In this document: in pieces, positions 1 to 9,510 of the stretch
Position numbering within the stretch: the first letter of the stretch is position 1
Layout of the letters: the number at the start of each line of letters is the position of its first letter
Assembly (NCBI GenBank): GCA_945865635.1
Contig: CAMBEP010000050.1
Coordinates: 1-37,574, forward strand
Direction: 5' to 3'
DNA: 37,574 nucleotides
DNA from: Candidatus Kuenenia stuttgartensis
Lineage (GTDB): Bacteria > Planctomycetota > Planctomycetia > Isosphaerales > Isosphaeraceae
Position numbers and translations under genes: made by a program
The notes under the pieces: generated by a model
Told to the model about the DNA's origin: nothing
What the model saw: only the letters and a program-made list of their open reading frames with translations
Database searches by the model: none

Positions 1-12
1 GCATAAGGTCTT

Positions 13-131
13 GCACCCCTGCCGGGGTGCCAGCAGCTTTTACCCCCATCTCATAACCGGAAGGTGTCGCTTCGCTCAACCACCGGCTACTTGTTTTGAT
101 GCCTCCGGCATCATTCTGATACGATGTATCA
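13..131. repeat. String of short inverted repeats (REP-like)
   Basis: Three perfect hairpins lie within 120 bases: GCACCCC/GGGGTGC with a 4-base loop (13-30), TGATGCC/GGCATCA with a 3-base loop (97-113) and TGATAC/GTATCA with a 3-base loop (117-131). Between the first two, at about 55-87, is a looser arm pair, CCGG...CCGG, around a TCGCTTCGCT core. No plausible gene covers the segment. The density of symmetric elements is what one expects of a dispersed extragenic palindromic repeat. That it is dispersed in this genome is inference, since only one copy is in the window. A terminator role for the gene to the left is possible but no T-tract follows. Confidence 0.55.
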
Positions 132-415
132 TGTGTGGCCGCGACAACTCTAATCCGGAGATAAGATGATTTTAATGAGCTTAGGGTCATGCGTTCAAGA
201 GGATTCTGGAATGCGAGCGGAGGTAGATTGATCATAACCCATTGTTTCTGAGGAAGTTGAACTCATTTTTTTTTGTGCGGGTTGGAATCCAAAAGGTCGA
301 ATTCTGTCAGGCCAGACGCTTGCGTGCGGGATCGCAGGGAAATGAGATCTGAATTTGGAGAGATCCAGAGCGATTCGAATCGTGGTTAGGATCGGAGGTC
401 TCGCCAAAGAAATTC
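132..415. other. Intergenic region, no gene seen
   Basis: Short open frames exist on both strands here but none has a recognisable product, a convincing ribosome binding site or a motif. The segment separates the palindromic cluster from the carB promoter. Nothing else could be supported. Confidence 0.5.
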
Positions 416-444
416 TTGATTGGTGGCCCTGCACTTGCTATAGT
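416..444 (+). promoter_or_regulatory. Predicted sigma70-type promoter of carB
   Basis: TTGATT (416-421) and TATAGT (439-444) are separated by exactly 17 bases, and a TG at 436-437 forms an extended -10. The -35 matches the consensus in 4 of 6 positions and the -10 in 5 of 6. Transcription would start near 451 and give a leader of about 184 bases before the favoured carB start at 635. This is a pattern match only. Confidence 0.5.
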
Positions 445-634
445 GGGGAGGTTTTGAACTTTGCTGAAGGGTTTCTTCTGGAAACACTGGCAAGGGGCGT
501 ATGCGCGCTGGCAGTGGGGTTTTGGATTATCGAAACCGTACAGTCAGTCTGGGATCTCAAAACCGAATCCGCCGGTGAAATCGGCGAATGACTCACAACC
601 TGACATTTTGCGAAAACCGCTGAGACCTGATACC

Positions 635-3600
635 GTGCCACGACGCGACGATATTCACAAGATACTGATCATAGGAGCCGGGCCCATCATCATTGGGCAG
701 GCCTGTGAGTTCGACTATTCGGGAACACAGGCTTGTAAGGCCTTGCGTGAAGAGGGCTATCAGGTGGTGCTGGTGAACTCGAATCCGGCCACGATCATGA
801 CCGATCCTGATATGGCTGACCGAACTTATATTGAGCCGATAACGCCGGAGGTGGTGGCGCAGATCATTGCGAAAGAGCGTCCTGATGCGGTTCTGCCGAC
901 ACTTGGCGGGCAAACGGGTCTGAATACGGCCTTGGCGTTGGCCGATAATGGGACTCTTGAGAGATACAATTGTAAATTGATTGGTGCATCGGCGTTGGCG
1001 ATTCGTACGGCTGAGGACCGCCAACTGTTCAAGGTGGCCATGGAGGAGATTGGCTTGGATTCGGCAGAGTCGGGTGTCGCCACCAATCTTGAAGAGGCGC
1101 GGGCGATTCGCGACCGAGTTGGTCTGCCGGCCGTGCTCAGGCCGAGTTTTACGCTGGGCGGAACGGGTGGCGGAATTGCTTACAATCGAGACGAATTTGA
1201 CAAGATGGTAGTGCGTGGTCTCGAGCTTTCGCCGGTCCATTCGATTTTGGTTGAGGAATCGCTATTGGGCTGGAAAGAATTCGAGATGGAGGTGATGCGC
1301 GATTGCGCAGACAATGTGGTGATTATTTGTTCGATTGAGAATTTGGATCCGATGGGAGTTCATACGGGCGACTCGATCACCGTTGCACCAGCGCAGACCT
1401 TGACTGATAAGGAATATCAGATCATGCGCAATGCCTCAATTGCGATTCTTCGCAAGATTGGAGTGGAGACAGGCGGTTCGAATGTCCAATTTGCGATCCA
1501 CCCGAAAACGGGGCGGATGATAGTGATAGAGATGAATCCACGGGTGAGCCGTTCGTCGGCGTTGGCATCAAAAGCGACCGGATTCCCGATCGCGAAGATT
1601 GCGGCCAAGCTGGCGGTTGGATTTCGGCTGGATGAACTGAGGAACGACATCACGCGAGAAACACCGGCCTGCTTTGAGCCTACGATTGATTATGTGGTGA
1701 CGAAGATACCCCGGTGGGCGTTTGAGAAGTTCCCGGAAGCGAATCCGATTTTGACGACACAGATGAAATCGGTTGGTGAAGTGATGGCGATTGGTAGGAC
1801 GTTTCGCGAAAGTCTGCAGAAAGCGCTTCGGGGCTTGGAGTTAGGCAGATTTGGTCTTGGCGTTGACAAAAAGGACACATGGGGCACACCGCATCAGCCC
1901 ACGCGTGACGATATCGTGTCATCGCTGGCGATGCCGAATGCGGATCGGATCTGGTCCATCCGTTTGGCGATGCTGGACGGCATGACGATCGACGAAATTC
2001 ATGAACTGACACGTATCGACCGCTGGTTTCTCGACCATATTGCAGTGATTATCGCACTTGAGAAGCGTCTTCGGACGATTGGTACGCTGATTGCGTGTCC
2101 TGATGAATTGATGCGTGAGGCGAAGCGGGATGGGTTTTCAGACCGCCAGTTGGCCCACATTTGGGGGATTGGCGAGATGGAAGTGCGTCGGCATCGGGAA
2201 AGCCGTGGGATCAAGGTGGTGTACAAACTTGTCGATACGTGTGCTGCGGAGTTTGAAGCTGTAACACCTTATTATTATTCTACTTATGAGGAAGAGGATG
2301 AAGCTCGTGTGGGTACCAAGCCACGGATTGTGATTTTGGGTGGCGGGCCGAATCGGATCGGGCAGGGGATTGAATTTGATTATTGTTGCTGTCAGGCGGC
2401 ATTTGCCTTGAAAAAGGCGGGTTATGAAGTGGTGATGGTCAATTCCAATCCGGAAACGGTGTCGACGGACTATGACACCAGCGACAGCCTTTTCTTTGAG
2501 CCATTGACGGCTGAGGATGTGATCAATATTTGCGACCGGGTGAAGCCTTATGGTGTGATTGTACAGTTTGGTGGGCAGACACCTCTGAACCTTGCCAGAG
2601 CGCTTGAAGCGGCGAATATTCCGATTCTTGGCACAACGCCTGAATCGATAGACCTTGCGGAAGATCGGGATCGGTTCCGCGAAGTTCTCCAGCAATTGAA
2701 ACTGAAGCAGACGCCGAACGATTCGGCGACCAATACGGATCAGGCTCGCCGGATTGCTGAAACGATCGGCTATCCTGTACTGGTTCGGCCGAGCTTTGTT
2801 CTGGGCGGGCGGGCGATGGAAATTGTCTACGATGAAGCCAGCCTGATTCGTTACATGATCGAAGCGGTGGATGCATCGCCGGATCACCCGGTTCTGATCG
2901 ATAAATTTCTGGAAGACGCTGTTGAAGTGGATGTCGACGCGCTTTGCGATGGCACCCGGACAATTGTTGGCGGAGTGATGGAGCATATTGAAGAGGCGGG
3001 AATTCACTCAGGCGATTCGGCCTGTGCCATTCCTCCCTACTCGCTCAGTCAGGAAATCGTGGTCGAGCTCAAGCGCCAGACCCGGATTCTGGCCGATGCT
3101 CTCAAAGTACGTGGTCTTATGAACATACAATTTGCCGTCAAGGATGGTGAGGTGTATGTTCTGGAAGTCAATCCACGAGCCAGCCGAACCGTGCCCTTCG
3201 TTTCGAAGGCAACGGGCTTGAATCTGGCCCAGCTTGCAGCGCGTGTGATGGCAGGCGAATCGCTGGACACTCTGGGCGTTTTTGAGGATCCGGTACCGAA
3301 GTTTACGAGTGTGAAGGAGAGCGTATTCCCGTTTGCCAAGTTCCCTGGAGTGGACATTGTGCTCGGGCCTGAGATGCGATCGACTGGCGAGGTGATGGGT
3401 ATCGACTACGACTTCCCGGCCGCCTTTGCCAAGGCGCAACTGGCGGCATCGACGATCCTTCCGATGTCGGGCACGGTTTTTGTGAGTGTTGCGGCCCGCG
3501 ACCGGTCTCTGATTGTGCCAGTTGCCAACAAATTCCACGAGATGGGTTATAAGCTGCTCTCGACCGATGGCACAGCGAAACTGCTCATTGAAAATGGGAT

Positions 3601-3868
3601 TCCGGTAGAAATCATTCGCAAAGTCCATGAAGGGCGTCCGAATTGCCTTGATTTGCTTGCCAATGGTGATATTGCGCTGATCATCAATACACCGTCCGGC
3701 AAAGGTGCCCGAACCGACGAAGGCCGGATTCGAGCGGCCGCTGTCAGTCACGGGATTCCGTGTATCACCACAATTGCGGCAGCCAAAGCCGCTGCTCTGG
3801 CGCTGGAACGGCTTCGACAGGGCGAATTGCAAGTGCATGCCTTGCAGGATGTTCTGGCTGGGCTGTAA
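635..3868 (+). CDS. carB: Carbamoyl-phosphate synthase large subunit
   Basis: Makes carbamoyl phosphate from bicarbonate, glutamine-derived ammonia and two ATP, feeding pyrimidine and arginine synthesis; cytoplasmic partner of CarA, which is not in this window. The 1077-residue product has the family's duplicated architecture. The first ATP-grasp half opens with [13 protein letters not shown] and contains GGQTGLNTA; the second opens with [19 protein letters not shown] and contains [11 protein letters not shown]-terminal MGS-like allosteric domain begins near [17 protein letters not shown] at 635 is chosen because it gives [17 protein letters not shown], which lines up with the usual CarB N-terminus and length (E. 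coli 1073 residues). The frame is open upstream to a TTG at 461, which would add 58 residues with no family counterpart. Function is secure; only the start is uncertain. Confidence 0.96.
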   Translation: MPRRDDIHKILIIGAGPIIIGQACEFDYSGTQACKALREEGYQVVLVNSNPATIMTDPDMADRTYIEPITPEVVAQIIAKERPDAVLPTLGGQTGLNTALALADNGTLERYNCKLIGASALAIRTAEDRQLFKVAMEEIGLDSAESGVATNLEEARAIRDRVGLPAVLRPSFTLGGTGGGIAYNRDEFDKMVVRGLELSPVHSILVEESLLGWKEFEMEVMRDCADNVVIICSIENLDPMGVHTGDSITVAPAQTLTDKEYQIMRNASIAILRKIGVETGGSNVQFAIHPKTGRMIVIEMNPRVSRSSALASKATGFPIAKIAAKLAVGFRLDELRNDITRETPACFEPTIDYVVTKIPRWAFEKFPEANPILTTQMKSVGEVMAIGRTFRESLQKALRGLELGRFGLGVDKKDTWGTPHQPTRDDIVSSLAMPNADRIWSIRLAMLDGMTIDEIHELTRIDRWFLDHIAVIIALEKRLRTIGTLIACPDELMREAKRDGFSDRQLAHIWGIGEMEVRRHRESRGIKVVYKLVDTCAAEFEAVTPYYYSTYEEEDEARVGTKPRIVILGGGPNRIGQGIEFDYCCCQAAFALKKAGYEVVMVNSNPETVSTDYDTSDSLFFEPLTAEDVINICDRVKPYGVIVQFGGQTPLNLARALEAANIPILGTTPESIDLAEDRDRFREVLQQLKLKQTPNDSATNTDQARRIAETIGYPVLVRPSFVLGGRAMEIVYDEASLIRYMIEAVDASPDHPVLIDKFLEDAVEVDVDALCDGTRTIVGGVMEHIEEAGIHSGDSACAIPPYSLSQEIVVELKRQTRILADALKVRGLMNIQFAVKDGEVYVLEVNPRASRTVPFVSKATGLNLAQLAARVMAGESLDTLGVFEDPVPKFTSVKESVFPFAKFPGVDIVLGPEMRSTGEVMGIDYDFPAAFAKAQLAASTILPMSGTVFVSVAARDRSLIVPVANKFHEMGYKLLSTDGTAKLLIENGIPVEIIRKVHEGRPNCLDLLANGDIALIINTPSGKGARTDEGRIRAAAVSHGIPCITTIAAAKAAALALERLRQGELQVHALQDVLAGL

Positions 3869-4030
3869 AGGTTTGGATCAGACAATATCAAGCATTGCTC
3901 AGAACCCTTTTTTTGAGATTATGCTGATGAAAGTCCATTTCCATTCCATGGTAGCCGACGCAACGGTTTGGCTATTGTGTGACCAAATTGTGCAGAGAAA
4001 CCTGACTCTTATCGACAAGGCGATTATCAG

Positions 4031-5347
4031 ATGAAACTCACCATGATCGGAACGGGCTACGTTGGGCTTGTGACAGGCACATGCTTTGCTGAAAGCGGTA
4101 ATGATGTCATTTGTGTCGATAAGATTGAAGCCAAGATTGAGGCTTTAAAACTAGGGAATCTGCCGATTTATGAGCCTGGGCTTGAAGAGCTTGTGATCAA
4201 TAATTTTCAGGATGGGCGATTGCAGTTCACGACCGACCTGGATTGGGCAGTGAATGAATCGGAACTCATCTTTATAGCAGTCGGCACGCCTCAGTCCGAC
4301 GATGGATCCGCCGATCTCTCTGGCGTTTTTGCTGTTGGTGAAGCCATCGCAAGGTCTGCACGCGACGCCAAGATCATTGTCATTAAAAGCACAGTGCCGG
4401 TGGGGACCAATGCCGAGCTGGAGCGTCGGGTCAGAGCGATTTCCGGTCTCCCTCACCAATTTGCTTCGAATCCCGAATTTCTAAAAGAAGGGGCGGCCAT
4501 TGACGACTTTACCAAGCCCGATCGAGTGGTTGTCGGAGTGCGCCATCCCGCCGTTGCCGACTCACTGAAGGAGCTTTACTTACCCTTCCTGAGAACAGAA
4601 CGGCCGTTTCTGGTCATGACACCAGAATCTTCGGAGATGACCAAATATGTTGCCAATTGCATGCTGGCAACAAAGATCAGCTTCATTAATGAGATGGCCA
4701 ACTTGTGCGAAGCCTATCTTGCTGACATCAATGACGTCAGGCGAGGCATCGGGCACGATCAGCGCATCGGCTTTTCATTCCTGTTTCCTGGTGTTGGTTA
4801 TGGTGGCAGTTGCTTCCCCAAAGATATTCGGGCCATGATTCATATGGCGGTCTCCAAGGGCATGCATTCACTGATGATGCACGCCGTAGACAATGTCAAC
4901 GAAGCCCAGAAACACATCCTGCCAAATAAAATTCTGGCACGGTTTGGCGATTCCATTGCCACGTCCACAATCGGTGTGTGGGGCTTGGCGTTCAAGCCGA
5001 AGACCGACGATATTCGTGAGGCTCCGTCGCTGGTTTTGATCGATACGCTGCTTAAAGCCGGTGCGAGACTGAAAATTCACGACCCGGAAGCTCTTGATAA
5101 TGTTCGCGCACATTTTGGTGATCTTGATCGTCTCCAATATTGCAGCCAGCCCTACGACGCCGTAGAAGGTGCAAACGCCCTTGCCATCGTGACCGAATGG
5201 AGCGAATACCGGACACCTGACTTCAAAAAAATGATGTCCAAAATGGCTCAGCCAATTATTTTTGATGGCCGGAACATATTCGACCCGGCCAACATGCAAT
5301 CTCGTGGGTTTGAATACAACGGGATCGGTCGATTTCACTCATCCTGA
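4031..5347 (+). CDS. ugd: UDP-glucose 6-dehydrogenase
   Basis: Oxidises UDP-glucose to UDP-glucuronate with two NAD+, supplying an acidic sugar for surface polysaccharide. The 438-residue protein has the family's full layout. The N-terminal Rossmann motif is [10 protein letters not shown] (residues 7-16), followed by [10 protein letters not shown]. The substrate region is [15 protein letters not shown], the catalytic cysteine is C261 in GGSCFPKD, and the C-terminal domain has [19 protein letters not shown]. These blocks fit UDP-glucose dehydrogenase better than UDP-ManNAc dehydrogenase, although the superfamily is close. It lies 162 bases after carB, so it probably has its own promoter. It converges on the membrane-protein gene, with only about 60 bases between the two ends. 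Confidence 0.93.
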   Translation: MKLTMIGTGYVGLVTGTCFAESGNDVICVDKIEAKIEALKLGNLPIYEPGLEELVINNFQDGRLQFTTDLDWAVNESELIFIAVGTPQSDDGSADLSGVFAVGEAIARSARDAKIIVIKSTVPVGTNAELERRVRAISGLPHQFASNPEFLKEGAAIDDFTKPDRVVVGVRHPAVADSLKELYLPFLRTERPFLVMTPESSEMTKYVANCMLATKISFINEMANLCEAYLADINDVRRGIGHDQRIGFSFLFPGVGYGGSCFPKDIRAMIHMAVSKGMHSLMMHAVDNVNEAQKHILPNKILARFGDSIATSTIGVWGLAFKPKTDDIREAPSLVLIDTLLKAGARLKIHDPEALDNVRAHFGDLDRLQYCSQPYDAVEGANALAIVTEWSEYRTPDFKKMMSKMAQPIIFDGRNIFDPANMQSRGFEYNGIGRFHSS

Positions 5348-5408
5348 AATTCAAGGACGAAAAGACGGGCTTGCATCGATCAGATGAAGATTGACCGATG
5401 GGCCATTT

Positions 5409-6710
5409 TTACAGTTTTGGGGCAACCGTTGGGATTGGGCTGGATTTATCTGTCGGTACGGCTCCAGTCGGAGTCGTTACGTTCGCAGACGGTGCAGAAA
5501 CAGGCGCGAGGACTGGTGGCGTTGGGGGTTGGGTGAGACCGACTTTCTCTAGGTCAGCCTGGGCCTTCATGATATCGGAATACACATCTTCTGGATTTGT
5601 CGGAGACGCGACTGGCTTGACGTCCTGTTCATTTTCCTGGAGTTTTCGGCCCGGTATCTTGCTGTTTGCACCAAAGTCATTGCTCTTGAGGACTGTTGTG
5701 AGTCGGCCAATGGTATCCGGAACCAAGCGTTCGGCAAAACCCGCAACAAAGGCCCAGATCAGCATTTTCGCAATATCAGCCAACGGGCCCGGATCCTGCT
5801 GTGTGGGAAGAATTCCTCTTAAATAACCGAACTTGGGGAACAGGTTCCCTTCAATCATTCCACCAGCAAAGAGCAGGTTGATGATAATCGCAAAAATGGA
5901 ACCCGCCACGGAAGTGGTCCACAGGGTTTGTCGGCCGCTTTCCATTGCCAGTGTATTTCGAACCGTATCACCTGCGCTTGGGAGGTTTTCGACTCTCTGC
6001 TGAAAGCTCACCATTGCTCCCATGGAACCAAAAACCGGGATCAGGGCCAGAGTTGCAAATTGATCGAGTCGCTGATCATTCAGAGCGACCGTCACACTGA
6101 TTAGAAGCATGGTCGCGCTGATCAGGAAAAACGGCTTCATGCAATACCATAAGATGCGTGAGCGTGCCTGAGGTCGCAGAGGGGTCAGCATGTAGACATA
6201 CATGGTTTCTGAGAGAATGAAATCGAGTTCATCTCTCAATTCCTCAGGGCTCAAGGGTTTGTCCAATGTCGTAACCGGGAAATAAAGCTCATATCGCGCT
6301 TTGCCAACGGTGGCCTGGAACCGGTTTTTAATACTGTCGGCTCGCAACTTGATTTTTTCACTGGGCAGGAAGTGCAAGACCACCCGCTCAAGCATAATGG
6401 CGTCAAACAATGAACGGATGGCTGAGTCCGTGTTTGGTTTATCAATACCGTCAACGATTTGGCGGCCGATTTTCCACATCGATTCACTCGATGAATTCGT
6501 TCCCAATTCTGCGACGGCTGGATGATCATTATCCAAGCCAAGTGCGATGAAATCATATGAAGCCAGCTTGATCCAGACCTGCGCCAGTGCCTTAACATCA
6601 CTGAAGGCATCATGCTCAGATTGGCGCTTCTTCAAACGACCATTGACGAATTGTAGATTTGATTTCAATCGGCTCGACAACGAATTCGATGCAATATCAT
6701 CTGTGGACAT
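5409..6710 (-). CDS. Membrane protein of unknown function, four predicted helices
   Basis: 433 residues with no family I can name. Residues 1-180 are soluble, charged and probably alpha-helical. Four hydrophobic segments follow at about 188-210, 218-236, 265-287 and 312-326. The last is directly followed by GFAERLVPDTIGRL, a compact motif that looks conserved. The C-terminal 90 residues are low complexity, rich in Pro, Thr, Ala and Ser, and probably disordered. AAAGG lies a suitable distance before the ATG. The gene converges with ugd and diverges from the aminotransferase gene, so it is its own transcription unit. The layout suggests an inner-membrane protein with a large N-terminal cytosolic domain; no function should be assigned. 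Confidence 0.85.
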   Translation of the reverse strand: MSTDDIASNSLSSRLKSNLQFVNGRLKKRQSEHDAFSDVKALAQVWIKLASYDFIALGLDNDHPAVAELGTNSSSESMWKIGRQIVDGIDKPNTDSAIRSLFDAIMLERVVLHFLPSEKIKLRADSIKNRFQATVGKARYELYFPVTTLDKPLSPEELRDELDFILSETMYVYMLTPLRPQARSRILWYCMKPFFLISATMLLISVTVALNDQRLDQFATLALIPVFGSMGAMVSFQQRVENLPSAGDTVRNTLAMESGRQTLWTTSVAGSIFAIIINLLFAGGMIEGNLFPKFGYLRGILPTQQDPGPLADIAKMLIWAFVAGFAERLVPDTIGRLTTVLKSNDFGANSKIPGRKLQENEQDVKPVASPTNPEDVYSDIMKAQADLEKVGLTQPPTPPVLAPVSAPSANVTTPTGAVPTDKSSPIPTVAPKL

Positions 6711-6960
6711 TCGATCTGCCTTTCAAGGTGCTGAGTGAAACCAATTCAAATCCTGGTGCCATTGTGAATGTTTAAATCTATGTGAAAACCGGGCCGAAAG
6801 CCAATGGTTTATCTGATTTATTTTTACTTACATCCCGATTGCGCCAATCGGTCGGGTTACAACACACTTGACGCTGACAACCGATTCCATCATGATTTGG
6901 AGATTGCCTGCTGCCTGACACAAAAGGTCCAAACACAACCCCCGTAAGAAAGTTGAGTCC

Positions 6961-8313
6961 ATGATCCAACCATTGTCCAGGCGCGAATGTGCCAAGCAAT
7001 TCGGTGCGGCATCCGCCAGTCTGGGGGTCGTGTCGCAAGCGATTGGCTTGGCCAAAGCCGATGAAACCAAGCCTGCAATCCTGGGCGGGCCAGCGGTTCG
7101 AAAGAAAACCGAAAGGTGGACGAAATGGCCCATCATTGCTGAGAATGATCTCAGGATGATAACCGATGTCCTGAAATCTGGACTCTGGAACCGTCTCTCA
7201 GGCCCTGTCACACCCAGGTTCGAAGCCGCTTGGGCCAATCGTTTAGGCGCGAAGCACTGCCTGGCAACGGCCAATGGCACCAGTGCCCTGATCATCGCAC
7301 TGGCCGCCATGGATATCGGCCCGGGCGATGAAGTGATTGTTCCGCCATACACCTTCGCAGCAAGTGTGAATGCCGTATTGCTGCACCACGCCTTGCCGGT
7401 TTTTGCTGATACCGATTTAAACACTTTTCAAATAGATTGCAACTCGATCGCGGCCCTGATCCGTGCAGAGACTGCGGCGTTAATGCCTGTTCACCTCGGC
7501 GGCTCGGTGGCCGACATGGACCACATCATGAGAATTGCTAGCGAAAAGAAAATCAAAGTGATTGAGGATGCCTGCCAATCTCCATTGGCAGAATGGAACG
7601 GCAAAGCCGTAAGTACGATTGGCGATGCCGGCTGCTTCAGCTTTCAGGCCTCAAAGAATTTGAACGCCGGTGAGGGCGGCGCTTTTTTGACAAATCAATC
7701 GGACTTGTTCGAAGAAGCTCGGAGTTTTCATAATAATGGCCGTGCGAAGCCAAATTCCGGTGTCAGTGGTTACGGCAGAAATGGCGCCAATTTGCGTCTG
7801 ACCGAATTTCAATCTGCCATATTGCTCGCCCAGATGGAACGGCTGGAAAAGCAGTCACAGACTCGTGAATCAAACGCCAAATACCTTACAGAGCAATTGC
7901 AGGCCATTCCAGGCATTATGCCTGCCAGAATGTATCCTGGATGCACACGAAATGCATATCACCTTTACATGTTCCGTTACAACGCCGAGGCCTTTGCAGG
8001 CCTCTCGCGGGAGAGCTTTCTGAAGGCGCTCGGCGCCGAAGGGATTCCGGGATCTTCTGGTTACAGCCCTCTGAATAAAGAGCATTTCCTGAAGGTGGTC
8101 ACGTCCAATAAAGGCTTCTTGAGAATTTATGGCGAAAAACATTTAAACGACTGGTACGAAACGAATTCCCACCGACCTGCCAACGACCGGATTTGCTCAG
8201 ACGCGGTCTGGTTTACACAAAACATGCTTCTGGGGCCGCGTTCTGATATGGACCAAATTGCGGAAGCCATCCGCAGGATCCAGAAACACGCAGCGGCGGT
8301 CGCCAGAGCTTAA
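6961..8313 (+). CDS. DegT/DnrJ/EryC1/StrS-family PLP aminotransferase with Tat-like leader
   Basis: 450 residues. From about residue 40 it is a typical fold-type I sugar aminotransferase of the DegT family. AILGGPAVRK and the KSGLWNR region form the N-terminal arm, ATANGTSALIIAL the phosphate-binding loop and EVIVPPYTFAAS the next block. IEDACQSPLAEW carries the cofactor-contacting Asp, and the PLP lysine is K232 in FQASKNLNAGEGG. Relatives convert keto sugars (usually nucleotide-linked) to amino sugars, or act on scyllo-inosose. Unusually, the first 35 residues read as a twin-arginine signal: SRRECAKQF, then a neutral stretch rich in Ala, Gly and Val and an A-x-A-like end. This suggests export after cofactor loading. 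Nearby ugd and wecB support a sugar-metabolism setting, but the substrate cannot be read from the sequence. Confidence 0.88.
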   Translation: MIQPLSRRECAKQFGAASASLGVVSQAIGLAKADETKPAILGGPAVRKKTERWTKWPIIAENDLRMITDVLKSGLWNRLSGPVTPRFEAAWANRLGAKHCLATANGTSALIIALAAMDIGPGDEVIVPPYTFAASVNAVLLHHALPVFADTDLNTFQIDCNSIAALIRAETAALMPVHLGGSVADMDHIMRIASEKKIKVIEDACQSPLAEWNGKAVSTIGDAGCFSFQASKNLNAGEGGAFLTNQSDLFEEARSFHNNGRAKPNSGVSGYGRNGANLRLTEFQSAILLAQMERLEKQSQTRESNAKYLTEQLQAIPGIMPARMYPGCTRNAYHLYMFRYNAEAFAGLSRESFLKALGAEGIPGSSGYSPLNKEHFLKVVTSNKGFLRIYGEKHLNDWYETNSHRPANDRICSDAVWFTQNMLLGPRSDMDQIAEAIRRIQKHAAAVARA

Positions 8314-8348
8314 ATGACTGAGGCCGATAAAATGGGGCTTCTGAAACA

Positions 8349-9470
8349 TCAATCAGGGTGATCACCAAGCAGGGCGTCGGCAATTCGGCGTCCTGCAAAT
8401 CCATCGCCGTATGGATTATCATGGCTGTTGCCAGGGGTAGGCTGGGTCAGGGCGGATTGCAATTCCTGAGAGGCTTCGCGAACGATGTCCTGACGCTTCC
8501 AGCCGATCAATTTGGCTTGGCCTGTGGCCAGGCCTTCCGGTCGTTCTGTGGTGGATCGCAAGACCAGAACGGTCACACCGAGAGTGGGGGCTTCCTCCTG
8601 AATTCCACCGGAGTCTGTCAGAATTAGTCGGGCGTGCTTCATGAGCTGTACATGCCATGGATATTCAAGCGGATCGAGCAAAATGACATTTGGAACGTGG
8701 TCAAGGATTTCAAAGACTGTTTTTTTTACGTTCGGATTCAAATGGACTGGGAAAACCCATTGAATCTGCCGTGAAGCGAATTTATGGGCCAATTCTGCGA
8801 CAGATTCACAGATTTCACGCATGGGCTGACCAAAGTTTTCGCGTCGATGGGCGGTCACGACCACAATTGGCTTTGAGCGATTCACCTGCAAGAGAGGCCC
8901 TTTAGACCAGTCTGGGTCGGCTTTGCAAGCCTCAAGCAAGGCATCAACAACGGTGTTCCCGGTCATGATGATCTGGCTTGAGGGTATGCCTTCCGATTTG
9001 AGTCTGGCTGAGGCTTGGGGCGTAGGTGCAAAATGGAGGAGAGCCACCATATCGGCCACTCGCCTGTGAAATTCTTCTGGAAACGGAGCGGCCAGATCGC
9101 CAGTTCTGAGTCCAGCCTCAACGTGTGCAAATGGGACATTGCGATAGAATGCGGCCATGGCTGCCGCCATGACCGAGGTGGTATCGCCCTGGGCCACAAC
9201 CCAGTCTGGCGAGATGCGCCGAATGACTTCGTCCAAGCCTTCGATCAGTCTTGCCGTCAGGCCTGAAAGGGTCTGGTCCGGGCGCATCAGGCCAAGATCG
9301 ATTTGGGGCTCAATTTGAAAGAAGCGTAGAATTGGTTCCAGCATTTCGCGGTGCTGCCCCGTCACGCAGACCACCACTTTAACTCCCGGCCTTGATTTCA
9401 ATTCACGAACAACTGAGGCCATCTTGATGGCCTCAGGTCGCGTACCAATCAGGCAGAGGATCGTTTTCAT
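8349..9470 (-). CDS. wecB: UDP-N-acetylglucosamine 2-epimerase (non-hydrolysing)
   Basis: Interconverts UDP-GlcNAc and UDP-ManNAc in the cytoplasm, the entry to ManNAc or ManNAcA units of surface polymers. Family blocks are in order: MKTILCLIGTRPEAIKMA at the N-terminus, VTGQHREML, VVAQGDTTSVMAAA, FAHVEAGLRTGD, PFPEEFHRRVADMVAL, VTAHRRENFG, VFPVHLNPNVK and LTDSGGIQEEAP, whose glutamate and serine contact the nucleotide. Length, 373 residues, is normal. I start at the ATG at 9470 because MKTILC matches relatives; an in-frame ATG at 9488 would add MQFPAT. It lies 40 bases behind the DUF1080 gene on the same strand and may be cotranscribed with it. It converges on the aminotransferase gene. Confidence 0.93.
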   Translation of the reverse strand: MKTILCLIGTRPEAIKMASVVRELKSRPGVKVVVCVTGQHREMLEPILRFFQIEPQIDLGLMRPDQTLSGLTARLIEGLDEVIRRISPDWVVAQGDTTSVMAAAMAAFYRNVPFAHVEAGLRTGDLAAPFPEEFHRRVADMVALLHFAPTPQASARLKSEGIPSSQIIMTGNTVVDALLEACKADPDWSKGPLLQVNRSKPIVVVTAHRRENFGQPMREICESVAELAHKFASRQIQWVFPVHLNPNVKKTVFEILDHVPNVILLDPLEYPWHVQLMKHARLILTDSGGIQEEAPTLGVTVLVLRSTTERPEGLATGQAKLIGWKRQDIVREASQELQSALTQPTPGNSHDNPYGDGFAGRRIADALLGDHPD

Positions 9471-9510
9471 GGTTGCTGGGAATTGCATATCGACAAGGCT
9501 GGTTTCAAGA

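Noticed and set aside
360..385. TTCGAATC-like sequence suggesting a tRNA T-arm
   Set aside because: No acceptor, D-arm or anticodon stem could be built around it; no tRNA was found anywhere in the window.
593..1240. 215-codon minus-strand frame opposite carB
   Set aside because: Antisense shadow of a highly conserved gene; similar shadows occur along the rest of carB (for example 2138-3007 and 3008-3838).
3705..4034. Plus-strand frame overlapping the end of carB and reaching ugd
   Set aside because: It begins inside carB in another frame and shows no domain, so it is a chance opening.
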